DNA of 64,000 nucleotides from a virus: positions 83,062-147,061 of IMG/VR virus record IMGVR_UViG_3300033146_000946. One strand, 5' to 3'. Below are positions 32,338 to 41,012 of this stretch, in pieces. The position numbers were made by a program, and so were the translations under genes. Below the pieces are notes generated by a model. The model ran no database searches. It was not told the DNA's origin and worked only from the letters and a program-made list of their open reading frames with translations. The stretch's first letter is position 1. Every line of letters starts with the position of its first letter.

Positions 32338-34641
32338 TTAACCTTTATTTAATTCATCTTCTAAATTATAAATTGAACTAGCAATTACACTATCATTTTT
32401 AAGTGAAAGAAGTTTAGATACAACTGTATCATAACCAACCGTTGATTTCATTTTTGATTGATCAATCATACATATATATGTACCATTAATATATATTTCT
32501 TTATCTGTTTCAGCAACAATATTATCTAATTCTGGATTCATAAAAACAAATGATTCTTTTAAATTATATGCTATAACATAATTTTTACCAGATAATCCTG
32601 TAACTTTAATACCATCATATTCAACTTTATTTTGTTTATCAAAATATTTCACATAATTACAATCTAAATCTTCAACTTTTTTAGTTAAAAATTCTTTCGA
32701 TTTATCAATATATAATTGATATGATTTATCAATCATAATTTTATATTTAATATAATCAAATTTAGTTTCACATGATTTAAATACATGATTATTAATATAT
32801 TCCATATTGCTAATTGATGATCTGTAACTACTATCTCTAGTTTTTAATATACAAATATTATATAATGTATTAAATACTTTTTTGCCTTTAATTTTAATAT
32901 CAACACCATCAATATTCATTTCATATATATTTGTTTTATCAGTTGTTTTAAATTTAAAATAATTTTTATCTATAAAATAACCTGAACTTAAACCAATAAA
33001 TACTGACAAACCTTTTTTTGTAATATTATCAATGAATAATTGAGCAGATGCTTGTGAATTATAACATGACATTTCTTTTAATACATTTATAATTTCATTT
33101 TTATTAATTCGTTTTTCATTAATATATGTAAAATTACTACCATTCTTATATAATTCAATTTTAATATTTACTGTATTATTAAACTCAATAAATATATCAC
33201 GTGATTCTTTAGTATAAGTAATTACCGATTCCAGATGATTAAATATTTTTCTAGTTAATTGTTCAATTATTTCATCTTCATTTGTTTGTTTTCTAAAATA
33301 TAATACCATATATTCATTTGCTAATGTATATAATCTTTCTTTTAATGATTCATCATTAAATTGAATAGCAAAATCGTTATATGAAATTTTACCTTTTTCA
33401 TGTTCATATAAAATATCATCTGTAATTTTAACATCATCACCAGTTGATTTTTGTTTTTTAATTACATATAAATATTCATTAGATAAATTCTTTAAACCTT
33501 TTAAAACATCTTTAAAAGTATGTTTATATTTATGTGAAGGTAAATATGTGCTTAAACGTAATGTTTTATCTGAACCTTCAAAATATAAATTATCTATTTT
33601 AATATTTTCACTCAAAATTTTATTTAGAGATTTATCTATAACTTCTTCGATATCAAAAGTATGAACTTTTGGATCAGATGTAATAGTAGTAAATTGAAAT
33701 TTACTACCATCACCAAATGAAATTATATATCTACCTTCATCTAAATAATTAAAAGGTACACCTCTAAAAAGAACATTAACATAATTAATAGAATTTAACA
33801 TAATAAAATCATTAGCATTATGATATAAGTCCATTGTATCAGAACTATTATTAGTTGCTTTATCAGAATGTACAGATTTAACAATACGTTCAGAATCAGG
33901 ATCTTTAAAATATGATGTTACCATACAATATCTTTTATTTTCAATATTAAATATTTTATCTATTTTAGATATTATTAATATATTATCAGTTCTATAAGAA
34001 TCAGTAGAAGGATTATTTAAATTAATATCTATAAATTCTAATGGATTTACAAATGATAATTTTAATTTTTTCGCAGTATTATTAAATTTTTTAATAATAT
34101 TATTTTTAATTTCAAGTTCTTTATTAAAAGTAAATTTAGCTAAATTTGTTAAAGTATCATTACTTATAATATCATCATTATATTTATCCATTAAGTCTTT
34201 AAGTTCATATACTTTTTGTTTATTAATTTTATAACTTAAAGTTGTTTTAGTAATCATTAATGTTACTATTTCATTTATAGTTAATGGTGAATTTTCTGAT
34301 ATTTCTGTAATAAATTCATATAAATTTTCAGTTGATGTTTGTTCTAATTTATAATTAAATCCAGTATCAATAGCTTTAGTTTTTTCAATAATAAATCCGA
34401 AATTATATGAATAAGTATCTTCTGTATATGATATAATTAAAATTAAATAACTTTTCTTTTTTATATCAATTGAAAATAAACTAAAACCATTTCTGGTATT
34501 TAATATATCTGATATATCATTAGTAAATTTTTCTACTACATCATAATTATTTTTAACTTCATCTAAATTTAAATAATTAAAAAATAATAGATCAAAAAAT
34601 TCTTTATCTGAATTTTGTCCAGACGTACTAAATGTTTTCAT
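32338..34641 (-). CDS. large unknown protein between E1-like and GroES genes
   Basis: 767 residues with no recognised domain. It is alpha/beta, Lys/Asp/Asn-rich, soluble and without transmembrane segments. Several strand-rich stretches occur (GVPFNYLDEGRYIISFGDG near 285, KTTDKTNIYEMNIDGVDIKIKG near 560, GIKVTGLSGKNYVIAYN near 690). No JAB, HECT, RING or Walker motif was found. Position between E1-like, GroES and ubiquitin-like genes makes it a candidate partner or target. Confidence 0.6.
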   Translation of the reverse strand: MKTFSTSGQNSDKEFFDLLFFNYLNLDEVKNNYDVVEKFTNDISDILNTRNGFSLFSIDIKKKSYLILIISYTEDTYSYNFGFIIEKTKAIDTGFNYKLEQTSTENLYEFITEISENSPLTINEIVTLMITKTTLSYKINKQKVYELKDLMDKYNDDIISNDTLTNLAKFTFNKELEIKNNIIKKFNNTAKKLKLSFVNPLEFIDINLNNPSTDSYRTDNILIISKIDKIFNIENKRYCMVTSYFKDPDSERIVKSVHSDKATNNSSDTMDLYHNANDFIMLNSINYVNVLFRGVPFNYLDEGRYIISFGDGSKFQFTTITSDPKVHTFDIEEVIDKSLNKILSENIKIDNLYFEGSDKTLRLSTYLPSHKYKHTFKDVLKGLKNLSNEYLYVIKKQKSTGDDVKITDDILYEHEKGKISYNDFAIQFNDESLKERLYTLANEYMVLYFRKQTNEDEIIEQLTRKIFNHLESVITYTKESRDIFIEFNNTVNIKIELYKNGSNFTYINEKRINKNEIINVLKEMSCYNSQASAQLFIDNITKKGLSVFIGLSSGYFIDKNYFKFKTTDKTNIYEMNIDGVDIKIKGKKVFNTLYNICILKTRDSSYRSSISNMEYINNHVFKSCETKFDYIKYKIMIDKSYQLYIDKSKEFLTKKVEDLDCNYVKYFDKQNKVEYDGIKVTGLSGKNYVIAYNLKESFVFMNPELDNIVAETDKEIYINGTYICMIDQSKMKSTVGYDTVVSKLLSLKNDSVIASSIYNLEDELNKG

Positions 34642-34653
34642 TTTTTTATCCTT

Positions 34654-35226
34654 TTAAAATATATGATTTAATTCTGTTGGTAAAATATTTTTTCTACTGT
34701 ATGTTAATAGAGCTTGTGCTAAAATTTGAGCAATAATTCTATTGCCTAATTCAATTTCATTTTTTTCTAATTGATAAGGAAATTGACAACTGAAACTTTC
34801 AGTAGAATCATCGATTGTATTTAGATAATCATTTGTATCTGAACTAAATAAACCAACTGCTCTACCATTAGATCTAGAGTCAATAAATGGAATATTATTT
34901 TCCTTATAATTTTTGAAAACTTCTCTTCTAATAATATTATTATCAGCACAAATAAGAATTAAATTATATTCTTGTAAGTCAGAATAATTAACTCGTTTTA
35001 CTTCATATTCCAAGTTAAAATATCTTTCTTCTAATGCTTCTACTTTATAAGAATCAATATCACTAGATTCGAAATTTTGATATCTAATATTTTTCATTTC
35101 AACATTATCATCATCGACAGCAATAAACTCCCAATCTGATTCAAATTGATCATTATCTATTAGATTATCAAGTGTTTCTATAAAATAAGAACCGATACCA
35201 CCAGCTCCTATAATTAATACTTTCAT
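34654..35226 (-). CDS. minimal E1-like adenylyltransferase (ThiF/MoeB family)
   Basis: 190 residues. Rossmann nucleotide loop GAGGIGS at 7-13, VDDDNVEMKNIRYQNF with Asp38-40 and the Asn-x-Arg-x-Gln pattern at 46-50, Lys61, and ILICADNNIIRR with Asp95-Asn96, all landmark positions of ThiF/E1. There is a single Cys near the end (Cys147, SFSCQFP) that could form the thioester. It lacks the rhodanese or UFD parts, so it is a bare activating domain. Confidence 0.72.
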   Translation of the reverse strand: MKVLIIGAGGIGSYFIETLDNLIDNDQFESDWEFIAVDDDNVEMKNIRYQNFESSDIDSYKVEALEERYFNLEYEVKRVNYSDLQEYNLILICADNNIIRREVFKNYKENNIPFIDSRSNGRAVGLFSSDTNDYLNTIDDSTESFSCQFPYQLEKNEIELGNRIIAQILAQALLTYSRKNILPTELNHIF

Positions 35227-35235
35227 TTTTATCTC

Positions 35236-35829
35236 CTAATACTTAATTGTTGTATATTCATTTATTTTTCCATCAATTATTTTATTTGTAATTCTTATAT
35301 TACAAGAACCATTGATTATTGTGTAATTTAAAAATCCACTACATGAAAATTGTGATGTTTCTTCTGTTTTATATAAATTAGTAACATCATATTTATCATC
35401 TAATATAAAAAATAAATGATAACCTTGTCTTTTACTAATAGGATTTTTAGAAGAAATAAATAATTTATAATCGATTAATTTATCACCTAATAATTTTTTA
35501 TAAAATTTATATACTAAATCTAATCTATACATATCTGTATCATTAAATTTTTTATTTTTTGCATCTTTTCTTATTATATAATTTAAATTAGAATGATATA
35601 TTTTATTAATATTATCTATATCTAATACAAATAAATTAGTATTTTTTATATCTGTCAATATTCCAAAACTATATGATTTAGTAATTGGACTAATATTATG
35701 ATTAAGTATTTCATCTAATGTAACTTGTTTATATAATCTATATTCACTATATTCATGTTCTATATCATATTGTACTAATGTATAATTATATTTATTTATT
35801 AAATCTAAATGTATATCAGAAACCAACAT
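35236..35829 (-). CDS. possible primase-polymerase (AEP)-like protein
   Basis: 197 residues from ATG 35829 (AGAGGA upstream). LFVLDIDNINK near 65 gives an hhDhD pattern, SKNPISKRQGYHLFFIL near 135 a possible S-x-H motif, and a later GSCNIRITNK an Arg strand, in AEP order. The spacing is short for an active enzyme. It could equally be a nucleic-acid-binding relative. Overlaps the previous gene by 14 nt. Confidence 0.45.
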   Translation of the reverse strand: MLVSDIHLDLINKYNYTLVQYDIEHEYSEYRLYKQVTLDEILNHNISPITKSYSFGILTDIKNTNLFVLDIDNINKIYHSNLNYIIRKDAKNKKFNDTDMYRLDLVYKFYKKLLGDKLIDYKLFISSKNPISKRQGYHLFFILDDKYDVTNLYKTEETSQFSCSGFLNYTIINGSCNIRITNKIIDGKINEYTTIKY

Positions 35830-36406
35830 CGTATTTATCCTCTTTATCATTATTTAAAATAGATTTATTTTTAACAGATATATATTTTCTAACATAATTT
35901 GACATGAGATTAGTTTCAATACATATCCTATTTAATTTATAATTTTTAATACTTGATTTAGTTATTATATATTGTTTATATTCATGTTCTTCATTATAAT
36001 TTAAATAAAATATATTTAATATATTAATAGGAATACCTTCAGATATTGGTTTAGAACTAATATCTAAATTTGTTACAAATTCTATTTTAACTAATTCATT
36101 AAAATTTAACTTCGATAATTTATCTAATAATTTAGTTTTATCATATGAAATTAATAATGGAACGTTTAATATATAAATATTACTTTTATTAATAACTTTA
36201 TGTCTTAAATTAATTTTACTAACTTTAGTATCTTTTTTAAAATATAAAGTTAGATTGTCGATATTATATCCATTAAATACATTTAAATATGTTGTATTTT
36301 GTGTTCGTTTTAATAATAAACTAACTGGTTCATTTGATTTTTCATTACTATATAATATAAAATTAGGTATACCAATTAATTTTGATATTTCATTTATAAT
36401 AGACAT
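35816..36406 (-). CDS. unknown protein
   Basis: 196 residues, Asn/Ile/Lys-rich with alternating strands (TLYFKKDTKVSKINLRHKV) and helices. No cysteines and no motif. It lies 2 nt after the glycosylase-like gene and overlaps the next, so these three are coupled. Confidence 0.5.
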   Translation of the reverse strand: MSIINEISKLIGIPNFILYSNEKSNEPVSLLLKRTQNTTYLNVFNGYNIDNLTLYFKKDTKVSKINLRHKVINKSNIYILNVPLLISYDKTKLLDKLSKLNFNELVKIEFVTNLDISSKPISEGIPINILNIFYLNYNEEHEYKQYIITKSSIKNYKLNRICIETNLMSNYVRKYISVKNKSILNNDKEDKYDVGF

Positions 36407-36408
36407 AA

Positions 36409-36999
36409 TTAACTCTCAATCAAAGTGTTATAATAATTAGAAATAATTTCCCAATCTTCTTTTAAAATACTAAGTTTATAATTATCATCTTCATATCCAG
36501 TTCTTTTATTATAATAATCAATATTATAAGTTAATATAACTGGTATATCATCATAATTATATACAACTTTACCATGATCCTCTATAATGTTAGGTTTTTG
36601 ATTCATAAATAATTCAGCTGAACTATCATCAAATGTAACTATTAATTTAGGACCAATTATTTCAATTAAATCGTAAAATATTTCTCTTGATTTTTTTATA
36701 GTTTTTCTAGCAGCACCAAAACTTTTAGATGGTTGCGCATAACATATAATATAATTAGTTATATTATATTTATCTAATATTGATATAAAAAATTGTTTCT
36801 CAAAATCAGCATTAAAAAAACCATGATTAGTTATAAATGGAAAAATAAATAATACACAATTATTAAAATTTTTTTTATTACCTTTTATAATTGTAAATTT
36901 ACCTTTACCATTTTGATCTACTTCTAATAATTTTTTATATTTTTCTTTCATTTCATTTAATCTTTGATTAACTGATAAATTACTACTAAACAAATCCAT
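36409..36999 (-). CDS. uracil-DNA glycosylase superfamily-like protein
   Basis: 196 residues from ATG 36999 after GGAGAGAAA. The order CVLFIFPFITNHGFF, ITNYIICYAQPSK, IGPKLIVTFDDSSAELF, then DHGKVVYN and VILTYNIDYY follows the family 4/5 UDG outline (substrate loop, N-x-x-x-C strand, PKLIV strand, RG-K-x strand). The catalytic residues are not clearly conserved, so it may be a non-catalytic or inhibitor-like relative. Confidence 0.5.
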   Translation of the reverse strand: MDLFSSNLSVNQRLNEMKEKYKKLLEVDQNGKGKFTIIKGNKKNFNNCVLFIFPFITNHGFFNADFEKQFFISILDKYNITNYIICYAQPSKSFGAARKTIKKSREIFYDLIEIIGPKLIVTFDDSSAELFMNQKPNIIEDHGKVVYNYDDIPVILTYNIDYYNKRTGYEDDNYKLSILKEDWEIISNYYNTLIES

Positions 37000-37306
37000 T
37001 TTCTCTCCATATTTTAAATGCTTTATTAAGATTAACACAATCATTTTTAGTTAACATTATTTCTGATTCATCATTTTCATCAGTTGATTTAACTATATTT
37101 ATTAAATTATCTAAAACATCAACTGTTTTATCCCATAATAATTCACCTATAATTTCGTGTAATGTAGATATTTTAATTGTTACCATTTTATATAGATAAT
37201 AACAATCTATAATAACAACTAAATCATAAATAGTTTTTATCATTTTAATATCGTATCTTGGTGTGTTTATTATAGGTTTATATAATAATTTTCTAAAATT
37301 AATCAT
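36986..37306 (-). CDS. small protein with MINFR start
   Basis: 106 residues from ATG 37306; a longer reading (37318) overlaps the zinc-protein end by 20 nt. It opens MINFRKLLYKP, related to the MNLR/MINLRK openings of neighbouring genes. The rest is helical. Function unknown. Confidence 0.5.
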   Translation of the reverse strand: MINFRKLLYKPIINTPRYDIKMIKTIYDLVVIIDCYYLYKMVTIKISTLHEIIGELLWDKTVDVLDNLINIVKSTDENDESEIMLTKNDCVNLNKAFKIWRENGFV

Positions 37307-37736
37307 TTTTAGTTCCATTTAAAAATTTTGATAGTGCAAGATATTCTCTATAAGTTATATTTTTATAATTTTGTTGTGTTATAAAATAATTATTATTATT
37401 AATATCTATATCATTATAATTAAGTGTAATATTAAATAAATATTTATTAAACATACCTATTATAGCATTATTATTTATAATTGATCTATCATCATTTGAA
37501 TTAGTATGAATTGAATATATTTTATATAATAAATCATTTAATAAATTACTTTCAATTATAAAATAATAATAAGCATAATTATTACAACCATCACAAACTT
37601 TGAATTCAGGTAAATTAATTTTTAAATCATCATAACTTAAAATATAATATTGTATTGTTTGCATAGTAGAATTAAATTTTAAACCACATACATCACAATA
37701 TTTAGATTGTTTTAATTTACCATATCTCAAATTCAT
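37299..37736 (-). CDS. zinc-ribbon protein with MNLR start
   Basis: 145 residues opening MNLRYGKLKQSK and then YCDVCGLKF near 13 and VCDGCNN near 48, a four-cysteine zinc site. The remainder is Asn/Tyr-rich. Its ATG overlaps the helicase stop (ATGA, 37733-37736). It may bind nucleic acid. Confidence 0.6.
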   Translation of the reverse strand: MNLRYGKLKQSKYCDVCGLKFNSTMQTIQYYILSYDDLKINLPEFKVCDGCNNYAYYYFIIESNLLNDLLYKIYSIHTNSNDDRSIINNNAIIGMFNKYLFNITLNYNDIDINNNNYFITQQNYKNITYREYLALSKFLNGTKND

Positions 37737-39472
37737 AATCCCATTTCCTTAACAAATTGAGGTTTTTTATTACCAGAATAAGTTATATATAATCGTTCTT
37801 TTGCTCTAGTTATACCTACATAAAATAATCTACGTTCACTTTCAACCACATCAGCAACTCTCTCATCTAATTTCATTTTCCAATTAGCGAAAGGTATAAT
37901 GACCATTTCTGATTCTCCACCTTTAGCACCATGAATAGTTGATAACATTATTTTAGCATCTTCATTTTGTACTTCTTCTTTACCATCTAATCCAAAATTA
38001 TTACATAATTCTTTAATTGAATCAGTTGTTATTTCATAATCTTCAGCGATATCTATTAAAAAATCAGAAATAGCTTGAGGTACATCAAATGATTTAATCA
38101 TATAATCTGGAAAGATTTTTAATAATTCATCTAATGATTTATTTTTTTCAGCTAATTTACAAAATTCACTTTGTAATTTAAAAGCTTGTATCATTCCTCT
38201 TTTAATTTTTTTATTAGCATCAGCTAGTCGAGATACTTGAGAATAAAATGGTTCATCTTCTACAATAACATCGAACATATTTAATTGTGGTGAATCACTT
38301 ATACTTTCAACTATATTATTAGTTTTTTGTTTAATTAATTCAACAGTTGTAGTACCTAATGCTTTCATACCTTTAGCTGCAATTTCTAAATCATAAATAT
38401 CATAATCTTTTGCTGCTATTTTCATAATAGCAATATAAACTCGAAAAGCAGATCTATCAACTAATTCAGTAGAATCATTAACTGTGTAATTTAATCTTGC
38501 TTTTTTTAATTGATATTCTAATTGCATTTTATTAGTTCTATCACGATATAATATTAATATATCTCTATTTCTATTAGTTCTACATAAAGATACTATATAA
38601 TCTATTTCAGATAAAGGATGATTAGTTTGATAGACATGTACTATTCCATCTGTTTTATCATATGCTCTTAAATCTATTTTAGAATGAGTTATATTATGTT
38701 CAATAAGATTTCTTGAATATTTAACTATATTATTTTTAGATCTAAAATTTAATCCTAAATTAACAACATTACATTTAAATAATTTAATAAATTTATCAAC
38801 ATTTCGAGGTTTAGCTCCTCGAAATTCATATATAGCTTGTGACTTATCAGCAACACCAATCATATGAGATTCATAATTATAATATAATTGTTTTAAAAAT
38901 TCTAATTGTGCTAATGATGTATCTTGTAATTCATCAACTAAAATATGTGTATATGTAAATTCAGGTTGTTTTTCTTTAATAAATTCAATACCATTAAAAA
39001 TAATATCATCGAAATCGTACATATTATATTTTTCTAATTCGTTATTATATTGTTCAGTATATTCACATGATCTTTGAGGATAATTAGATTTTGTAATACT
39101 AATTTCATTTTTAATTCTTTCAAATTCAGACTTATCTTTTTTACAATCAAATATTTTTCTTATAATCATATTAGATTTATTTGTATCACAAATATTAAAA
39201 GATATTCCGTTTTGACGCATTAGTCTATAAGCAATTGAATGAAAGGTTCCACCTGAAATTCTATCAGAATTACCAGCTTTATCAATAATATCTTTTGCCG
39301 ATTTATTAGTAAAAGTAATTAATAATACTTTATTATTAGAATTTTGTTGTAATATTAATCTAGCTATTTCTGCAAGTGTTGTACTTTTACCACTTCCAGG
39401 ACCAGCCATAATATATGTATTTTGTTTTAGTGAGCTTTCTATAGCTTCTTGTTGTTCTTTAGTAAATTGCAT
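37733..39472 (-). CDS. SF1A helicase (UvrD/Rep/PcrA-like)
   Basis: 579 residues. Motif I AGPGSGKST at 23-31, Ia ITFTNKSAKDI, II DELQDTS near 195, III GVADKSQAIYEFRGA, IV NLGLNFRS, V STIHGAKGGE near 510, VI ERRLFYVGITRAKERLY near 548. It translocates 3' to 5' on ssDNA and could serve replication or recombination, like T4 Dda in role. Its start overlaps the preceding MINLRK gene by 1 nt. Confidence 0.9.
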   Translation of the reverse strand: MQFTKEQQEAIESSLKQNTYIMAGPGSGKSTTLAEIARLILQQNSNNKVLLITFTNKSAKDIIDKAGNSDRISGGTFHSIAYRLMRQNGISFNICDTNKSNMIIRKIFDCKKDKSEFERIKNEISITKSNYPQRSCEYTEQYNNELEKYNMYDFDDIIFNGIEFIKEKQPEFTYTHILVDELQDTSLAQLEFLKQLYYNYESHMIGVADKSQAIYEFRGAKPRNVDKFIKLFKCNVVNLGLNFRSKNNIVKYSRNLIEHNITHSKIDLRAYDKTDGIVHVYQTNHPLSEIDYIVSLCRTNRNRDILILYRDRTNKMQLEYQLKKARLNYTVNDSTELVDRSAFRVYIAIMKIAAKDYDIYDLEIAAKGMKALGTTTVELIKQKTNNIVESISDSPQLNMFDVIVEDEPFYSQVSRLADANKKIKRGMIQAFKLQSEFCKLAEKNKSLDELLKIFPDYMIKSFDVPQAISDFLIDIAEDYEITTDSIKELCNNFGLDGKEEVQNEDAKIMLSTIHGAKGGESEMVIIPFANWKMKLDERVADVVESERRLFYVGITRAKERLYITYSGNKKPQFVKEMGL

Positions 39473-39735
39473 TACATTAATCCTATTTTGAGAGAATAAT
39501 CTATTTCATTAATAGTCATATAAATATAAATTATACTATCCTGTTTTTTAACATCAAATTTATTAAAATTAGTATTTTGATGTTTTGTTAATATTATAAT
39601 TACATCATCAATAATATTATTTTTTATATTGTCATCCATATAAAGACCAATATATTTAAACTCTAATAAATCAAATATATCTTTTGATATAGATTTTAAT
39701 AATTCATTTGTTTTTGGTTTTCTTAAATTAATCAT
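39472..39735 (-). CDS. small protein with MINLRK start
   Basis: 87 residues opening MINLRKPKTNELLKSISK, then alternating helix and strands (SIIYIYMTINEIDYSL). It belongs to the group of small proteins sharing this N-terminus. Overlaps both neighbours by a few bases. Confidence 0.55.
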   Translation of the reverse strand: MINLRKPKTNELLKSISKDIFDLLEFKYIGLYMDDNIKNNIIDDVIIILTKHQNTNFNKFDVKKQDSIIYIYMTINEIDYSLKIGLM

Positions 39736-39880
39736 TTATTTCATCCAAGAATAAAAGTTTATTCAATGTTGTTATATGTTTATTATTTTGTCTTCCAACT
39801 TTAACAGTCCAAATTTGAGTTTTTGTATTATAAGTAATTTTATTATTATTTAATTTATATTTAATCTTTCTTAGATTCAT
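39728..39880 (-). CDS. 50-residue MNLR-type protein
   Basis: From ATG 39880, 50 residues opening MNLRKIKYKLNNNK. Its first codons are read in a second frame over the last codons (NESKKD) of the diphosphohydrolase-like gene. Closest sibling is the protein at 62565-62846 (MNLRKIKYNLINNK). A longer frame to 39964 is a shadow. Function unknown. Confidence 0.6.
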   Translation of the reverse strand: MNLRKIKYKLNNNKITYNTKTQIWTVKVGRQNNKHITTLNKLLFLDEIND

Positions 39881-40253
39881 TTTGTTGTTCTTTTTCAAGA
39901 TAATATAAAAACATAGCGTTAACTGCGATGGCTGCCAGATGTTGTCCAAATGGATAATCTTCATCTGTTAATTGACCACTTAAATATTTTAACATATGTC
40001 TAAAAAGACTATTTTTAATTCTATCGATTTCTAATTTTTGCCAATTATAATCACCATGAACTTTAGCACCTTCAGTTAAAATATAAGCCATTTCTTCTAA
40101 AAATTCTGGATTAATTAATGCAGGTCTAATTTTACCAGCATCATTTTTAGTTCCACCTTTTTCATTTTTAGGCATTTCTTTTCTAAGTTTTTCAAAATAT
40201 TCTTTTGAAAAATGTTGTTTATTAAATTTTAAATCTTCTTTATCTTTTTCCAT
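39861..40253 (-). CDS. dATP/dGTP diphosphohydrolase N-terminal-type protein (DUF5664)
   Basis: 130 residues. GTKNDAGKIRPALINPEFLEE, ILTEGAKVHGDYNW, NSLFRHMLKYLSGQ and HLAAIAVNAMFLYYLE follow the all-alpha MazG-like dNTP pyrophosphohydrolase family found in many phages. It probably cuts dNTPs to dNMP and pyrophosphate, adjusting the pool for the phage polymerase. Substrate not provable from sequence. Confidence 0.75.
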   Translation of the reverse strand: MEKDKEDLKFNKQHFSKEYFEKLRKEMPKNEKGGTKNDAGKIRPALINPEFLEEMAYILTEGAKVHGDYNWQKLEIDRIKNSLFRHMLKYLSGQLTDEDYPFGQHLAAIAVNAMFLYYLEKEQQNESKKD

Positions 40254-40275
40254 AATTTCTCCTATTTATAAAAAC

Positions 40276-40325
40276 AGGTTTGCTGCTCCCAAAATTTTTA
40301 AATTTATAATAAGAGCAACGCACCT
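40276..40325. repeat. imperfect long hairpin between genes
   Basis: AGGTTTGCTGCTC at 40276-40288 and GAGCAACGCACCT at 40313-40325 pair at 11 of 13 positions around an A/T loop. It fills the only gap in this gene cluster and is relatively GC-rich. It may terminate, stabilise or regulate the MNLR gene before it or the diphosphohydrolase after it. Confidence 0.45.
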
Positions 40326-40521
40326 ATACGACAGTTGTATTATGTCTATTAATAAAATCAGCAATACGATTATATGCTTCTTCATTAGTAAGTACATCAT
40401 GATGTAATCGACTAGGTTGTAAAGGTGATAATGTAATTTCACCACAAGGATTTTGTATTATTTTTGTTATTTTTTTTTTTGGTACATAATTTTGTTTATA
40501 TTTTATAAATCTTAAATTCAT
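40324..40521 (-). CDS. 65-residue MNLR-type protein with NPCGEI motif
   Basis: Opens MNLRFIKYKQNYVPKKK and contains QNPCGEITLSPLQPSR, which copies the NPCGEI active-site phrase of ribonucleotide reductases, where the nrdJ intron inserts. The remainder (NEEAYNRIADFINRH) is helical. Overlaps the preceding gene by 4 nt. Function unknown; no other RNR feature is present. Confidence 0.55.
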   Translation of the reverse strand: MNLRFIKYKQNYVPKKKITKIIQNPCGEITLSPLQPSRLHHDVLTNEEAYNRIADFINRHNTTVV

Positions 40522-40835
40522 ATCATATTTACCTTACCATGAATATCTAATTGTCGTTGATGATATAAAGTATGATATTCAGTAATATATTTTGGAATAT
40601 TCACATATTGTAAATCTTCCCGTGGTATAAAAACACATATTCTCCATTTAGAAGATTTATAATGATAATTTTTAGTTAAACCATAATATTTACCATTAGC
40701 ACTAGTTTGTATAATAAAAACTTCTGATGTATCTAATGTTTCATATTTAATTTTTAATGCTTTAATTAAAATATCAAATTCGTTTTTATATCTATTTTTT
40801 ATATTAAAAGTAATAGCTATTAATCTTAAATTCAT
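40518..40835 (-). CDS. 105-residue MNLR-type protein
   Basis: Opens MNLRLIAITFNIKNRY and continues with helices and beta strands, ending in a strand (WRICVFIPREDL) similar to the FIPWEDL of the protein at 22679-23035. Coupled to the next MNLR gene by a 4-nt overlap. Function unknown. Confidence 0.55.
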   Translation of the reverse strand: MNLRLIAITFNIKNRYKNEFDILIKALKIKYETLDTSEVFIIQTSANGKYYGLTKNYHYKSSKWRICVFIPREDLQYVNIPKYITEYHTLYHQRQLDIHGKVNMI

Positions 40836-40837
40836 AA

Positions 40838-41002
40838 TTATTCTTCAATATCATATATTTCTTCAAAATCATCAGGTATAATAAAACATTCAAATGTACC
40901 TTTACATGAATTACATTCAATTATAATATTTACACCACCATCTTGTTCTTGAATATTACTTTTATTAACAGGTATATTTTTATTACATTTTGGGCATTGC
41001 AT
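40838..41002 (-). CDS. 54-residue zinc-ribbon protein
   Basis: ATG at 41002, 5 nt after GGAG. MQCPKCNKNIP at the start and ECNSCKGTFECF in the middle make a CxxC pair of pairs; the tail is acidic (DDFEEIYDIEE). It lies between recA and the MNLR genes. A nucleic-acid- or protein-binding zinc ribbon is likely. Confidence 0.65.
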   Translation of the reverse strand: MQCPKCNKNIPVNKSNIQEQDGGVNIIIECNSCKGTFECFIIPDDFEEIYDIEE

Positions 41003-41012
41003 AATTTACTCC

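Noticed and set aside
36986-37736. Programmed frameshift between the two small genes at 37.3 kb
   Set aside because: Each has its own start codon and the overlap is a common stop/start overlap seen all along this operon; no slippery sequence was found.
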